Shown here: positions 9,058-18,301 of the stretch, one piece after another | Position numbering within the stretch: position 1 is the first letter of the stretch | Layout of the letters: each line of letters opens with the position of its first letter | Origin: Flavobacteriaceae bacterium UBA2540 | GTDB lineage: Bacteria; Bacteroidota; Bacteroidia; Flavobacteriales; Flavobacteriaceae | Direction of reading: 5' to 3' | Length of the DNA stretch: 39,445 nucleotides | Assembly: GCA_002340765.1 (NCBI GenBank) | Contig: DDMS01000017.1 | Location: forward strand, 1-39,445 | Translations under genes and position numbers: made by a program | Notes under the pieces: generated by a model | Databases searched by the model: none | Told to the model about the DNA's origin: nothing | Seen by the model: the letters and a program-made list of their open reading frames with translations, nothing else

Positions 9058-9870
9058 ATGGATTTTTCCAACATAAAATTGGTAGTTTCTGATATGGATG
9101 GTACTTTGCTGAACTCAAAAGGCAAAGTAAGTAACCTGTTTTTTGAATTATTTCAAAAACTACAAGACAATAATATTCATTTTTGCGCAGCAAGTGGCAG
9201 ACAACACAATAGCATTGTATCTAAATTAGCGTCTATAAAAGACCTCATTTATGTGATTGCAGAAAATGGTGGTATTGTGAAAAAGGGTGATGAAATGCTC
9301 GTCTCCTATTTTTTAAATCCTAAAAAAGTTCAAAAATTAATTCCAATTTTGAGAGGAATTTCAGGCGCAAATATGGTGCTTTGCGCAGACAATTCTGCTT
9401 ATATTGAAAGTAAAGATGAGCGATTTATTGAGCTATTTCAAGAATATTATCACAGTTTTCAAAAAGTAGATGATTTGATGAAAATTGCCAAAACCATTCC
9501 TATTTTTAAGATTGCCATTTATCATTTTGATTCCTCAGAAAAATATATTTTTCCTATTATTCAAGACTTTAAAAATAAGGTTTTATTGAAAATTTCTGGA
9601 CAGCATTGGGTAGATATTTCTGATGAAAAAGCCAACAAAGGAAATGCATTAAAAGCCGTTCAAAAGCAATTACAAATTTCAAAAGAGCAAACACTTGTTT
9701 TTGGAGATTATCATAATGACATTGAGATGATACAGGAAGCTGGAATAAGTTTTGCCATGAAAAACGCCCACGAAGAAATCAAAAAAATTGCTAATTTTAC
9801 TACAGAAAGCAATGATGATTTTGGTGTAGAAATTGTACTAAAAAAGTTAATAACCGGTGCAAAAAAGTAG
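9058..9870 (+). CDS. HAD-superfamily phosphatase, Cof type
   Basis: 270 residues, the usual length of Cof-type (class IIB cap) phosphatases. Motif I is DMDGTLL with nucleophile D12 and acid D14, and motif IV is GDYHND near residue 218. Members hydrolyse sugar phosphates, pyridoxal phosphate or FMN; the substrate cannot be told here. It starts three bases after the LacI regulator's stop, so it may belong to a sugar-phosphate response. Its end is five bases from the convergent DUF2797 gene and no terminator hairpin fits between them. Confidence 0.87.
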   Translation: MDFSNIKLVVSDMDGTLLNSKGKVSNLFFELFQKLQDNNIHFCAASGRQHNSIVSKLASIKDLIYVIAENGGIVKKGDEMLVSYFLNPKKVQKLIPILRGISGANMVLCADNSAYIESKDERFIELFQEYYHSFQKVDDLMKIAKTIPIFKIAIYHFDSSEKYIFPIIQDFKNKVLLKISGQHWVDISDEKANKGNALKAVQKQLQISKEQTLVFGDYHNDIEMIQEAGISFAMKNAHEEIKKIANFTTESNDDFGVEIVLKKLITGAKK

Positions 9871-9875
9871 TTTTT

Positions 9876-10673
9876 TTAAAGCGCTATCTCAACCACCAAA
9901 CCTTCATTTCCTCTAATATTAAAAACAGTTTGGTCTTCAAAAATAAGGTATTGTCCTTTGATGCCAACTAATTTTCCTGTAAACAATTTTTCTTTTTCAA
10001 TTGCTAAACTTTTGGGTTTTTCTGGATATTTCATTACTGGAAAATTCAAATGTGTTTCACTATTATTTTCAATAAAATAGTCCATTGCTTCCATTGGTAT
10101 AAACTGTTTCAACTGATTTCGCCAAACCACCAAATCTTCATCTTTACAATCATTTTGCAACATTTTTCGCCAATTTGTTTTGTCAGAAACATGATTTTTT
10201 AATGCAACTTCCGTAATTCCAGCCAAATATCTATTAGGAACTTCCACAATTTCAATGGCTTCGTGCGCTCCTTGATCAATCCATCTTGTGGGAATTTGTT
10301 GTTTTCTTGTAACACCCACTTTTACATTGCTAGAATTTGCCAAATACACAATATGAGGTTGCAATTGAACAGATTTTTCATATGCCAAATCGCGGTCTTC
10401 AATCCCTAAATGTGCTTTACTCAGCTCAGGTTTCATAATCCAATCACCAGCATTTGGCAATTCAAAAAAACAAGATTTACAAAATCCTTGTCTGTAAATT
10501 GGTTTTTCTGAATCACATTGCAAACATTGATATTTGACAAAAGAAATGGAAATTTCGGAATTCAATAACTGATTTACGTGCAAAAAATCAGATTCCATAT
10601 CTAAAAAATACTGAATCTCATCCAAATATTCCGTTTTCATTTTTTTTAATACTCCTTGATAGTTCATGACCAA
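9876..10673 (-). CDS. DUF2797 family protein with zinc ribbon
   Basis: 265 residues, matching DUF2797 in length and motifs. A zinc-ribbon-like set of cysteines is at C50, C53, C65 and C68. The central segment YLANSSNVKVGVTRK...IPTRWIDQGA, followed by a conserved Glu and a Trp, recalls the order of motifs in GIY-YIG nucleases, although I cannot prove homology. The function is unknown. It is divergent from the GH3-family gene across 53 bases. Confidence 0.8.
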   Translation of the reverse strand: MVMNYQGVLKKMKTEYLDEIQYFLDMESDFLHVNQLLNSEISISFVKYQCLQCDSEKPIYRQGFCKSCFFELPNAGDWIMKPELSKAHLGIEDRDLAYEKSVQLQPHIVYLANSSNVKVGVTRKQQIPTRWIDQGAHEAIEIVEVPNRYLAGITEVALKNHVSDKTNWRKMLQNDCKDEDLVVWRNQLKQFIPMEAMDYFIENNSETHLNFPVMKYPEKPKSLAIEKEKLFTGKLVGIKGQYLIFEDQTVFNIRGNEGLVVEIAL

Positions 10674-10696
10674 ATTTTAGTAATTTTATCTCTTGA

Positions 10697-10704
10697 CAAA
10701 ACTA
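10697..10704 (-). promoter_or_regulatory. Candidate -7 element for the DUF2797 gene
   Basis: TAGTTTTG on the minus strand matches TAnnTTTG exactly, 24 bases before the ATG. No TTG lies at the expected upstream distance. Confidence 0.35.
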
Positions 10705-10726
10705 CATAAAAATCACAAGGTAACTT

Positions 10727-12235
10727 ATGCCATATTTCATTGTTAATTCTATTATTTCTTGGTTTTTAAAAAAACGTATTCATCAAATAGATTTATTTCT
10801 CAAATATCCTATTGATGTCCAAGAGGAATTATTATTGAAATTGGTGTCAACAGCTAAAAGAACAGAGTTTGGAAAAGAACATCATTTTTCGGAAATTGAA
10901 AATCACAGGGAATTTGTAAAAAATGTTCCGATTCAAAAATATGAAACCATTGCTCCATTAATTGAAAGATGCAGAAAAGGAGAGCAAAATTTATTTTGGC
11001 CAACACCTATTAAATGGTTTGCAAAATCAAGTGGAACCACAAATGCCAAAAGTAAATTTATTCCTGTGAGTAATGAAGCTTTAGAATATTGCCATTTAAA
11101 AGCAGGTAAAGATATGTTATGTTTGTATATTACCAACAACGAAGAAAGTCAATTATTTAAAGGAAAGGGATTGAAATTGGGAGGAAGTTCTGCAATTTAC
11201 GAAGACAACAATTCTTATTTTGGAGATTTATCTGCAATCATTACAGAAAATTTACCATTTTGGGCAGATTTTAGTTCGGCACCAAAACAAGAAACTGCGT
11301 TATTGGCTGAATGGGAAACAAAATTAGAGGCAATTATTGAAGAAACCATTCAGGAAGACATCACTAGTTTGGTGGGTGTTCCTAGTTGGATGCTAGTTTT
11401 ATTGAACCGAGTTTTAGATAAAACAGGCAAAAATAATATTCTGGAAGTTTGGCCAAATTTGGAGGTGTATTTCCATGGAGGTGTAAATTTTAATCCTTAC
11501 AGAGAACAGTTTAAAAAACTAATTCCTAAAAAAAGTTTCAAGTATTATGAGACATACAATGCATCTGAAGGATTTTTTGCGATTCAAGATCAAAATAATT
11601 CCAATGAATTATTACTGATGTTGGATTATGGAATTTTTTACGAATTCATTCCAATGACTGAATATAAAGGCGAAAGTTCCGTAACAATTCCACTATCCGA
11701 AGTTAAGAAAGATATTGATTACGGACTAGTCATCACAACAAATGCAGGATTATGGCGCTATATGATTGGCGATACTATCAAGTTTACTTCTTTAAAACCT
11801 TTCAGAATAAAAATTACAGGAAGAACAAGGCATTATATCAATGTTTTTGGTGAAGAATTGAACATCGAAAATGTAGAAGATGCATTGAAATTGGCATGCG
11901 AAAAAACAAATGCTACTATTGTAGATTATACAGTTGCACCTATTTTTATGGAGGGAAAAAACAGTGGCGGACATGAATGGGTGATTGAATTTAAAGAACA
12001 TCCAATAAATTTATTATATTTTACTGAACTATTAGACAATGCTTTAAAGTCGATAAACTCTGATTATGAAGCAAAAAGATACAAAAATTTAACTTTGGCT
12101 TTTCCAAAAATTCAAGTTGCCAAACAAGGCCTTTTTTATGATTGGTTAAAGAAAAATGGAAAATTAGGTGGTCAACACAAAGTGCCAAGATTGTTAAACA
12201 TAAGAGATTTTTTAGAGGAATTATTAGCACTATAA
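10727..12235 (+). CDS. GH3-family acyl-amido synthetase-like protein
   Basis: 502 residues, the length of the GH3 auxin-responsive family, an adenylate-forming superfamily. The nucleotide-binding motif is KSSGTTNAKSK (100-110). Further conserved stretches are YETYNASEGFF in the middle and LWRYMIGDTI near residues 340-350, where adenylate-forming enzymes bind AMP. Plant GH3 enzymes join acyl acids to amino acids; the role of the common Bacteroidota homologues is unknown. No signal peptide is clear. It is divergently paired with the DUF2797 gene. Confidence 0.87.
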   Translation: MPYFIVNSIISWFLKKRIHQIDLFLKYPIDVQEELLLKLVSTAKRTEFGKEHHFSEIENHREFVKNVPIQKYETIAPLIERCRKGEQNLFWPTPIKWFAKSSGTTNAKSKFIPVSNEALEYCHLKAGKDMLCLYITNNEESQLFKGKGLKLGGSSAIYEDNNSYFGDLSAIITENLPFWADFSSAPKQETALLAEWETKLEAIIEETIQEDITSLVGVPSWMLVLLNRVLDKTGKNNILEVWPNLEVYFHGGVNFNPYREQFKKLIPKKSFKYYETYNASEGFFAIQDQNNSNELLLMLDYGIFYEFIPMTEYKGESSVTIPLSEVKKDIDYGLVITTNAGLWRYMIGDTIKFTSLKPFRIKITGRTRHYINVFGEELNIENVEDALKLACEKTNATIVDYTVAPIFMEGKNSGGHEWVIEFKEHPINLLYFTELLDNALKSINSDYEAKRYKNLTLAFPKIQVAKQGLFYDWLKKNGKLGGQHKVPRLLNIRDFLEELLAL

Positions 12236-12318
12236 TTTTATTTTTAATTTTTCCAAAATCTTAAAAAAAGGTATGATTTTTGATTAATATTTTCAATTAT
12301 CACCAAAAAATAGTAACA

Positions 12319-14727
12319 TTGACAAAAAAAATATTTTTCTTCACGACAATCCTTTTTTTAAGTTTTAGAGCAACATCTCAAATTGTTACAATCGTTAATA
12401 AAGAAACTAAAGAGCCTTTAGAACAAGTTACTATTTTCCAACAAAAAACTAATAATTTCTTTACTACCAATGAAAAGGGACAAGCTGAAATTAAAGTTTT
12501 TAAAAATGCTGAGCAAATAGAAATTCGATTTTTAGGATTTAAAACAAAGTATAAAAACTATTCTGAAATTCAAAAAAATAATTTTATAATTGAATTGGAA
12601 CCAAGTATTTTGAACATGGATGAAATTGTGATTTCTGCTTCAAAATGGAAACAAAAAAAATCAGAACTCGCAGCGAAAGTATCAGTCGTTTCAAACAAAG
12701 AAATTCAATTATTAAATCCGCAAACTGCTGCTGATTTACTAACAATTTCTGGAAAAGTATTTGTACAAAAAAGTCAACAAGGAGGGGGAAGTCCAATGAT
12801 TAGGGGCTTTGCAACCAATAGACTTTTATATACCATTGACGGTGTTCGAATGAACAATGCTATTTTTAGAGCGGGAAATATTCAAAATATAATCTCTTTA
12901 GATCCTTTTTCAATCGAAAAAACAGAGATTGTTTTTGGACCAGGTTCTGTGATTTATGGGAGTGATGCAATTGGAGCTGTAATGAGTTTTAAAACGCTAA
13001 CTCCACGTTTATCATTTGATGATAAAACTTTAATTAGCGGAAATGCTTTTACAAGACTTTCATCTGTAAATGGAGAAAAAACTGTTCATGCAGATGTGAA
13101 TGTAGGTCTCAAAAAATGGGCTTTTGTAACGAGTATTAGCCACAACAATTACGGAGATTTAGTGATGGGAAGTGATGGACCTAATGAGTATTTGAGAAAT
13201 TTTTATGTTGAAAGACATAATAATCAAGATGTAGTTATTGAAAATAGCAATCCTAAAAACCAAGTTCCAAATGATTTTATACAAACAAATTTGATGCAAA
13301 AAGTTCGTTTTAAACTCGATGAAAATTGGAATTTTGAATATGGGTTTCACTTTTCAGAAACATCAAGTTTTGACAGATATGACAGGCATTTGATTAGCAG
13401 AAATGAAAACCCACGTTATGGAGATTGGAAATATGGTCCACAAAAATGGCTGATGAATAATCTTGAAATTCGAAAAAAAACTACACATTCTTTTTTTGAC
13501 GAAGTGAGCTTGAGACTTACGCATCAAGATTTTGAAGAAAGTAGAATTAGCAGAGATTTCAACGCAACTAAAAGAGAAAAAAGAACTGAAAAAGTAGTTG
13601 CTTATTCTACCAATTTAGATTTTTCAAAAGTTTTAAGTTCAAGAAATAAACTAATTTACGGAATAGAATATGTGTTTAATGATGTGACTTCAAAAGGGAC
13701 AAATACAGATATTAATACAAATACTTCGCAAAATGGCCCTAGCAGATATCCCAATTCAACTTGGTCTTCCTTAGGATTTTATGTTTCAAATCAAACTGAT
13801 TTTGATAAAAAATGGACATTACAAACTGGTTTGCGATATAATTTTTACAAATTAGACGCTACTTTTGATACTACTTTTTATCCATTTCCTTTTACAGAAG
13901 CCAAAATTGATGATGCCGCTTTTTCTGGAAGTATAGGTTTGGTTTTTAGACCAGATAAACGTTGGTTGTTTAGCACCAATTTTTCTTCTGCTTTTCGTTC
14001 GCCAAATGTGGATGATATTGGAAAAGTTTTTGATTCTGAACCTGGAATTGTAGTCGTTCCAAATCCAAATTTAAAAGCCGAATATTCTTACAATACTGAT
14101 GTTTCAATTGCAAAAACCTTTGGTGATTTTCTTAAAATTGAACTTACAGGTTTTTATACTCTATTGAACAGAGCTTTGGTTCGGAGAAATTTCACCTTGA
14201 ATGGTCTTACTCAAATTATGTATGATGGCGAATTGAGTGATGTGCAAGCGATTCAAAATGCAGCTTCAGCAAATGTGTATGGATATCAAACAAGTTTTGA
14301 AATTGATTTTGGGAAAGGCTTTGGATTTTTGTCAGATTTCAACTATCAAAAAGGAGAAGAAGAACTGGATAATGGAGAAAAAAGTCCGTTACGACACGCA
14401 ACTCCATGGTTTGGAACTACTCGTTTTAGCTATAGCAATGAGAAATTTAATGCACAGTTTTACGCAAATTATAGTGGTGAAGTTGCTTTTAAAAACATGC
14501 CAGAAACTGAAATTAAAAAACCTTATATGTATGCAATTGACCAAAATGGAAATCCATATTCGCCCTCTTGGTTTACATTGAATTTAAAAACTTCTTACAG
14601 ACTTACTGAAAATTTATTGTTTTCATCAGGTATTGAAAATTTAGCTGACAAACGTTACAGACCTTATAGTTCAGGAATTGTTTCGCCAGGAAGAAATTTT
14701 GTGGTCTCTTTAAAAGCAACGATTTAA
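12319..14727 (+). CDS. TonB-dependent outer-membrane receptor, haem/transferrin type
   Basis: About 802 residues: signal peptide (hydrophobic run ending at ATSQ), a carboxypeptidase-regulatory-like domain (about 22-95), a plug domain, and a C-terminal beta barrel ending in an aromatic-rich strand (GRNFVVSLKATI). The plug carries GGGSPMIRGFATNRLLYTID and VIYGSDAIGAVMSF, typical of the TonB haemoglobin/transferrin/lactoferrin receptor family. No ATG precedes the signal peptide. The frame opens with TTG at 12280; I prefer the TTG at 12319, which gives MTKKIFFF, a classic signal peptide start. Uptake of haem or an iron complex is inferred from family alone; no haem genes are adjacent. It ends one base from the convergent polyprenyl synthase gene. 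Confidence 0.87.
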   Translation: MTKKIFFFTTILFLSFRATSQIVTIVNKETKEPLEQVTIFQQKTNNFFTTNEKGQAEIKVFKNAEQIEIRFLGFKTKYKNYSEIQKNNFIIELEPSILNMDEIVISASKWKQKKSELAAKVSVVSNKEIQLLNPQTAADLLTISGKVFVQKSQQGGGSPMIRGFATNRLLYTIDGVRMNNAIFRAGNIQNIISLDPFSIEKTEIVFGPGSVIYGSDAIGAVMSFKTLTPRLSFDDKTLISGNAFTRLSSVNGEKTVHADVNVGLKKWAFVTSISHNNYGDLVMGSDGPNEYLRNFYVERHNNQDVVIENSNPKNQVPNDFIQTNLMQKVRFKLDENWNFEYGFHFSETSSFDRYDRHLISRNENPRYGDWKYGPQKWLMNNLEIRKKTTHSFFDEVSLRLTHQDFEESRISRDFNATKREKRTEKVVAYSTNLDFSKVLSSRNKLIYGIEYVFNDVTSKGTNTDINTNTSQNGPSRYPNSTWSSLGFYVSNQTDFDKKWTLQTGLRYNFYKLDATFDTTFYPFPFTEAKIDDAAFSGSIGLVFRPDKRWLFSTNFSSAFRSPNVDDIGKVFDSEPGIVVVPNPNLKAEYSYNTDVSIAKTFGDFLKIELTGFYTLLNRALVRRNFTLNGLTQIMYDGELSDVQAIQNAASANVYGYQTSFEIDFGKGFGFLSDFNYQKGEEELDNGEKSPLRHATPWFGTTRFSYSNEKFNAQFYANYSGEVAFKNMPETEIKKPYMYAIDQNGNPYSPSWFTLNLKTSYRLTENLLFSSGIENLADKRYRPYSSGIVSPGRNFVVSLKATI

Positions 14728-14728
14728 G

Positions 14729-15706
14729 TTATATTTTACGCTCTACTACGAAGTGAATCATTGTTATTAGAGAACTTTTATACTCAGAATCAGGAAAGTT
14801 TTCAAGAATTGTTAATGCATTGTTTTTGTATTCATTCATTTTAGAAATTGTGTACTCAATTCCTCCATGATTTTTCACAAAATCAATCACTTCATTTACC
14901 CTAGTTTTGTCTCTGTTATATTTTTTTACAGAATTGATAATCCAAGCTTTTTCTTTTTTTGAACAGGTATTCAAAGTGTAAATTAACGGTAACGTCATCT
15001 TTTGTTCTTTGATGTCAATTCCTGTAGGTTTTCCGATTTTTTCATCAGAATAATCAAACAAATCATCTTTTATCTGGAAAGCAATTCCAATATATTCACC
15101 AAATTTTCTCATTTGCTGAATAATTTCTTCATTTGCGCCCACTGAAGCTGCACCAATTCCACAACAAGCTGCAATTAAAGTAGCTGTTTTTTGACGAATA
15201 ATATCAAAATAAATATCTTCAGAAATGTCTAATTTTCGGGCTTTTTCAATTTGTAATAATTCGCCTTCACTCATTTCACGAACTGCAATTGAAATCAATT
15301 TCAATAAGTCAAAATCTTCATTATCAATTGAAAGCAACAATCCTTTTGACAATAAAAAATCACCTACAAGCACGGCAATTTTATTTTTCCAAAGTGCATT
15401 GATAGAGAAAAAACCACGTCTTCTGTTGCTATCATCAACCACATCATCGTGCACTAAAGTTGCAGTATGAATCAATTCCACCACTGATGCACCTCTATAA
15501 GTTCTTTCATCAAAACCACCATCAGAAACCATTTTTGCTATCAAAAACAAAAACATTGGACGCATTTGCTTTCCTTTTCTACGAATAATATAATAGGTAA
15601 TTCTGTTTAAAAGAGGGACATTCGTGTGCATGGACTCTTTGAATTTTTTTTCAAAGAGTTCCATTTCCTTTTTAATCGGAAGTTTTATAAGTTCTACTGG
15701 TTTCAT
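14729..15706 (-). CDS. ispB: Long-chain polyprenyl diphosphate synthase
   Basis: 325 residues, a trans-isoprenyl diphosphate synthase making the long prenyl chain used for menaquinone. Motifs are GKQMRP (45-50), the first aspartate-rich motif DDVVD (87-91) followed by RRRG, and the second DDLFD (214-218). The residues before the first motif are small rather than bulky, which fits a long product, but the chain length is not certain. It is the canonical all-alpha soluble enzyme. The gene is independent, with its own -7 element. Confidence 0.92.
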   Translation of the reverse strand: MKPVELIKLPIKKEMELFEKKFKESMHTNVPLLNRITYYIIRRKGKQMRPMFLFLIAKMVSDGGFDERTYRGASVVELIHTATLVHDDVVDDSNRRRGFFSINALWKNKIAVLVGDFLLSKGLLLSIDNEDFDLLKLISIAVREMSEGELLQIEKARKLDISEDIYFDIIRQKTATLIAACCGIGAASVGANEEIIQQMRKFGEYIGIAFQIKDDLFDYSDEKIGKPTGIDIKEQKMTLPLIYTLNTCSKKEKAWIINSVKKYNRDKTRVNEVIDFVKNHGGIEYTISKMNEYKNNALTILENFPDSEYKSSLITMIHFVVERKI

Positions 15707-15736
15707 TTATGGTGAACTAATTTCTGAATCTAAAAA

Positions 15737-15744
15737 CAAAAATA
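15737..15744 (-). promoter_or_regulatory. Candidate -7 element for the polyprenyl synthase gene
   Basis: TATTTTTG on the minus strand matches TAnnTTTG exactly, 30 bases before the ATG. No TTG is at the proper upstream distance. Confidence 0.35.
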
Positions 15745-15761
15745 CTTAATAATTAAGCCTT

Positions 15762-15975
15762 TCACTCCTTTTTAAAAAATTTATACCCAATAAAATTTGT
15801 TAAAATTAATGAAACCATAATTATTATAATTTCAAATTCATTATTCATTGCTGAGCTGTCTTGAACTCCTGTCCAAAAAAAAGGATTAAAGATAATCATA
15901 TAAATAAAGTAGAATATAATTAAGTAAAGCCAGAAGAAAGAATATTTAGAAAATTATTTTTAATAGTCTATTCAT
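15762..15975 (-). pseudogene. Small two-helix membrane protein, apparently frameshifted
   Basis: The minus strand has an ATG at 15975 giving MNRLLKIIF then TAA. One frame away, reading is open from 15953 to the TGA at 15762-15764 and continues as SKYSFFWLYLIIFYFIY, then NPFFWTGVQDSS, then a second hydrophobic run (EIIIIMVSLILTNFIGY) and a charged tail FFKKE. A single-base change near 15945-15950 would join them into a protein of about 71 residues with two membrane helices. Alternatively, the intact gene is only the 45-residue frame from the ATG at 15899. It follows rlmN on the same strand. I recognise no family. Confidence 0.35.
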
Positions 15976-15987
15976 CACATAAAAATT

Positions 15988-17028
15988 TTAACCCTTATTC
16001 GCTAATTGTCCACAAGCAGCATCAATGTCTTTTCCTCTACTTTTTCGAACATTTACAGTGATATCGTGCATTTCTAAATTAGAAATATAATTGTTGATGG
16101 CGCTTGAGCTTGCTTGTTGAAATTGCCCATCATCAATAGGATTGTATTCAATTAAATTGACTTTGCAAGGCACATATTTACAAAAACTAATCAATGCGTT
16201 GATGTCCTCTTTTCGATCATTAATTCCTTCCCAAACTACATATTCGTAAGTGATTTTTCGTTTGGTTTTTGCATACCAATATTCTAAAGACTCGCGCAAA
16301 TCAAAAAGAGGAAAATTCTCATTAAAAGGCATAATTGATGTTCTAACTTCCTCAATAGCAGAATGTAAAGAAACTGCTAAATTGAATTTAACTTCATCAT
16401 CAGCCATTTTTTTAATCATTTTTGGCACCCCAGATGTTGAAACTGTAATTCGTTTTGAAGACATTCCCAAACCTTCAGGTGACGTGATTTTATCAATCGC
16501 TTTGAGAACATTGTTATAGTTCATCAGAGGCTCTCCCATTCCCATAAACACAATATTGGACAATTTTTTTTGATGATATAATTGGCTTTGTTGGTCAATA
16601 ATGAATACTTGATCATAAATTTCATCTGGGTTCAAATTTCGCATTCTTTTTAAACGCGCAGTTGCACAAAATTTACAATCCAAACTACAACCCACCTGAC
16701 TAGAAACACATGCTGTTGTTCTATTTTTAGTTGGAATTAAAACAGATTCTACTACCAAACCATCATGTAATTTGATGCCGTTTTTGATAGTTCCATCTGC
16801 ACTTTTTTGCATGGAATCTACTTTGATATGATTGATCAAAAAGTGTTTTTCCAACATTTCTCTGGTTTGTTTTGAAATGTTGGTCATGTCTTCAAAAGAA
16901 TGCAAAGACTTACTCCAAAGCCAATCATAAACTTGGTTTCCACGAAAAGCTTTATCACCATTTTCTTCAAAAAATGTGCGTAATTGCTCTTTTGTGAGCG
17001 CTCTAATATCTTTCTTTATGATTTTCAT
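15988..17028 (-). CDS. rlmN: Dual-specificity RNA methyltransferase RlmN
   Basis: 346 residues, the normal RlmN length. This radical SAM enzyme methylates C2 of A2503 in 23S rRNA and A37 in some tRNAs. The cluster motif is CxxxCxxC at C114, C118 and C121 (CSLDCKFCATA). The GEPLMNY motif of SAM binding follows, and the methyl-carrying cysteine is C339 in AACGQLA near the C terminus. The start is fixed by a -7 element that ends seven bases before the ATG, suggesting a very short or absent leader. It follows the terminator of queA. Confidence 0.96.
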   Translation of the reverse strand: MKIIKKDIRALTKEQLRTFFEENGDKAFRGNQVYDWLWSKSLHSFEDMTNISKQTREMLEKHFLINHIKVDSMQKSADGTIKNGIKLHDGLVVESVLIPTKNRTTACVSSQVGCSLDCKFCATARLKRMRNLNPDEIYDQVFIIDQQSQLYHQKKLSNIVFMGMGEPLMNYNNVLKAIDKITSPEGLGMSSKRITVSTSGVPKMIKKMADDEVKFNLAVSLHSAIEEVRTSIMPFNENFPLFDLRESLEYWYAKTKRKITYEYVVWEGINDRKEDINALISFCKYVPCKVNLIEYNPIDDGQFQQASSSAINNYISNLEMHDITVNVRKSRGKDIDAACGQLANKG

Positions 17029-17034
17029 AGTTTA

Positions 17035-17042
17035 CAAAAATA
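17035..17042 (-). promoter_or_regulatory. Candidate -7 element for rlmN, inside the queA terminator tail
   Basis: TATTTTTG on the minus strand matches TAnnTTTG exactly and is directly after the queA terminator stem, so the same T-rich stretch could end one transcript and start the next. Confidence 0.4.
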
Positions 17043-17074
17043 CAAAACCTCACAAGCATATTTGTGAGGTTTTG
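17043..17074 (-). terminator. Rho-independent terminator after queA
   Basis: A perfect 13-base-pair stem: CAAAACCTCACAA (17043-17055) and TTGTGAGGTTTTG (17062-17074) with a 6-base loop. On the minus strand it follows queA and runs into TATTTTTG. Confidence 0.75.
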
Positions 17075-17108
17075 GTTATCTATTTTTAAATTTTTAGACT
17101 ATAAATAT

Positions 17109-18158
17109 TTATATAATCAACATTGCATCTCCATAAGAATAGAATCTGTATTTTTCTTTCACGGCTTCTCTGTATGCTTTCATTAAAAAATCATACCCAG
17201 CAAAAGCTGCTGTCATCATCATTAATGTAGATTTTGGAGTATGAAAATTAGTAATCATCGCATTTGCAATGCTAAAATCATGAGGAGGAAAAATAAATTT
17301 ATTAGTCCAACCTTCATAAGGATTTAATAAGTGATTAGCTGATACTGAAGACTCTACTGTTCTCATCACAGTAGTCCCTACAGCGCAAATTCTTCTTTTT
17401 TCTTTTTTTGCTTGATTTATTTTTTGAGCTGTATTTGCTGGAATAATGATTTGTTCAGAATCCATTTTGTGTTTTGATAAATCTTCAACTTCAACAGGAC
17501 TAAAGGTTCCCAAACCAACATGCAATGTCATTTCAGCAAATTCAACACCTTTTATTTCTAGGCGTTTCATCAAATGTTTTGAAAAATGCAAACCAGCTGT
17601 TGGTGCAGCAACTGCTCCTTCGTTTTTTGCATAAATAGTTTGATAACGCTCTTCATCTTCATCACGAACTTCTCTGTTGATATATTTTGGAAGTGGAGTT
17701 TCGCCCAATTCAATTAGTTTTTCTCTAAATGCTTCATAAGAACCATCAAATAAAAAACGAAGTGTTCGTCCTCTTGAAGTAGTATTATCAATTACTTCTG
17801 CCACTAAACTATCATCATCTCCAAAAAATAATTTATTACCAATTCTAATTTTTCTTGCTGGGTCAACCAAAACATCCCACAATCTATTTTCAGCATTTAA
17901 TTCTCTCAATAAAAAAACTTCAATTCTTGCACCAGTTTTTTCTTTGTTTCCATACATTCTTGCAGGAAAAACTTTGGTGTTGTTTAGCATCAATACATCA
18001 CCTTCTTCAAAATAATCAATCACATCTTTAAACAACTTATGCTCAATAGTTTGCATTTTTCTGTTCAATACCATTAAACGAGATTCATCTCTGTGCTCTG
18101 TAGGATATTCAGCTAATAATTCATCAGGTAATTTAAATTCAAAATGTGATAATTTCAT
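17109..18158 (-). CDS. queA: tRNA preQ1(34) S-adenosylmethionine ribosyltransferase-isomerase QueA
   Basis: 349 residues, full length. QueA moves the ribosyl part of SAM to preQ1 in tRNA position 34, giving epoxyqueuosine. Family signatures are the N terminus SHFEFKLPDELLAEYP, RMYGNKEKTGARIEVFLL, GAVAAPTAGLHFS (about 190-202) and MTLHVGLGTFSPV. The start is confirmed by a well-formed promoter ending 23 bases upstream and by a terminator 35 bases beyond the stop, so queA looks like a single-gene transcript. With the yhhQ transporter at the window's left edge it shows that the cell makes queuosine. Confidence 0.96.
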   Translation of the reverse strand: MKLSHFEFKLPDELLAEYPTEHRDESRLMVLNRKMQTIEHKLFKDVIDYFEEGDVLMLNNTKVFPARMYGNKEKTGARIEVFLLRELNAENRLWDVLVDPARKIRIGNKLFFGDDDSLVAEVIDNTTSRGRTLRFLFDGSYEAFREKLIELGETPLPKYINREVRDEDEERYQTIYAKNEGAVAAPTAGLHFSKHLMKRLEIKGVEFAEMTLHVGLGTFSPVEVEDLSKHKMDSEQIIIPANTAQKINQAKKEKRRICAVGTTVMRTVESSVSANHLLNPYEGWTNKFIFPPHDFSIANAMITNFHTPKSTLMMMTAAFAGYDFLMKAYREAVKEKYRFYSYGDAMLII

Positions 18159-18180
18159 ATGATTATTTTAGTAAAGTGGG

Positions 18181-18212
18181 CAAAGATACGATATCAAAAC
18201 AGGCGATGTCAA
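18181..18212 (-). promoter_or_regulatory. Bacteroidota-type promoter for queA
   Basis: Minus strand: TTG (18212-18210), 21-base spacer, then TATCTTTG (18188-18181). Both boxes match the TTG-N17-23-TAnnTTTG consensus exactly. The predicted leader is under 20 bases. Confidence 0.65.
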
Positions 18213-18301
18213 GTAAATTAAGAACAATTAATGTTTTATAATGAATTATCACAGAGTAAAAACTTATATTTGGCTAGGTATGTTAAAAAAAATATCAAGC
18301 T

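Noticed and set aside
16416..16422. A TTGGCAC sequence inside rlmN, considered as a second sigma-54 site
   Set aside because: Lies in coding sequence, lacks a -12 half, and has no gene to drive in that direction.
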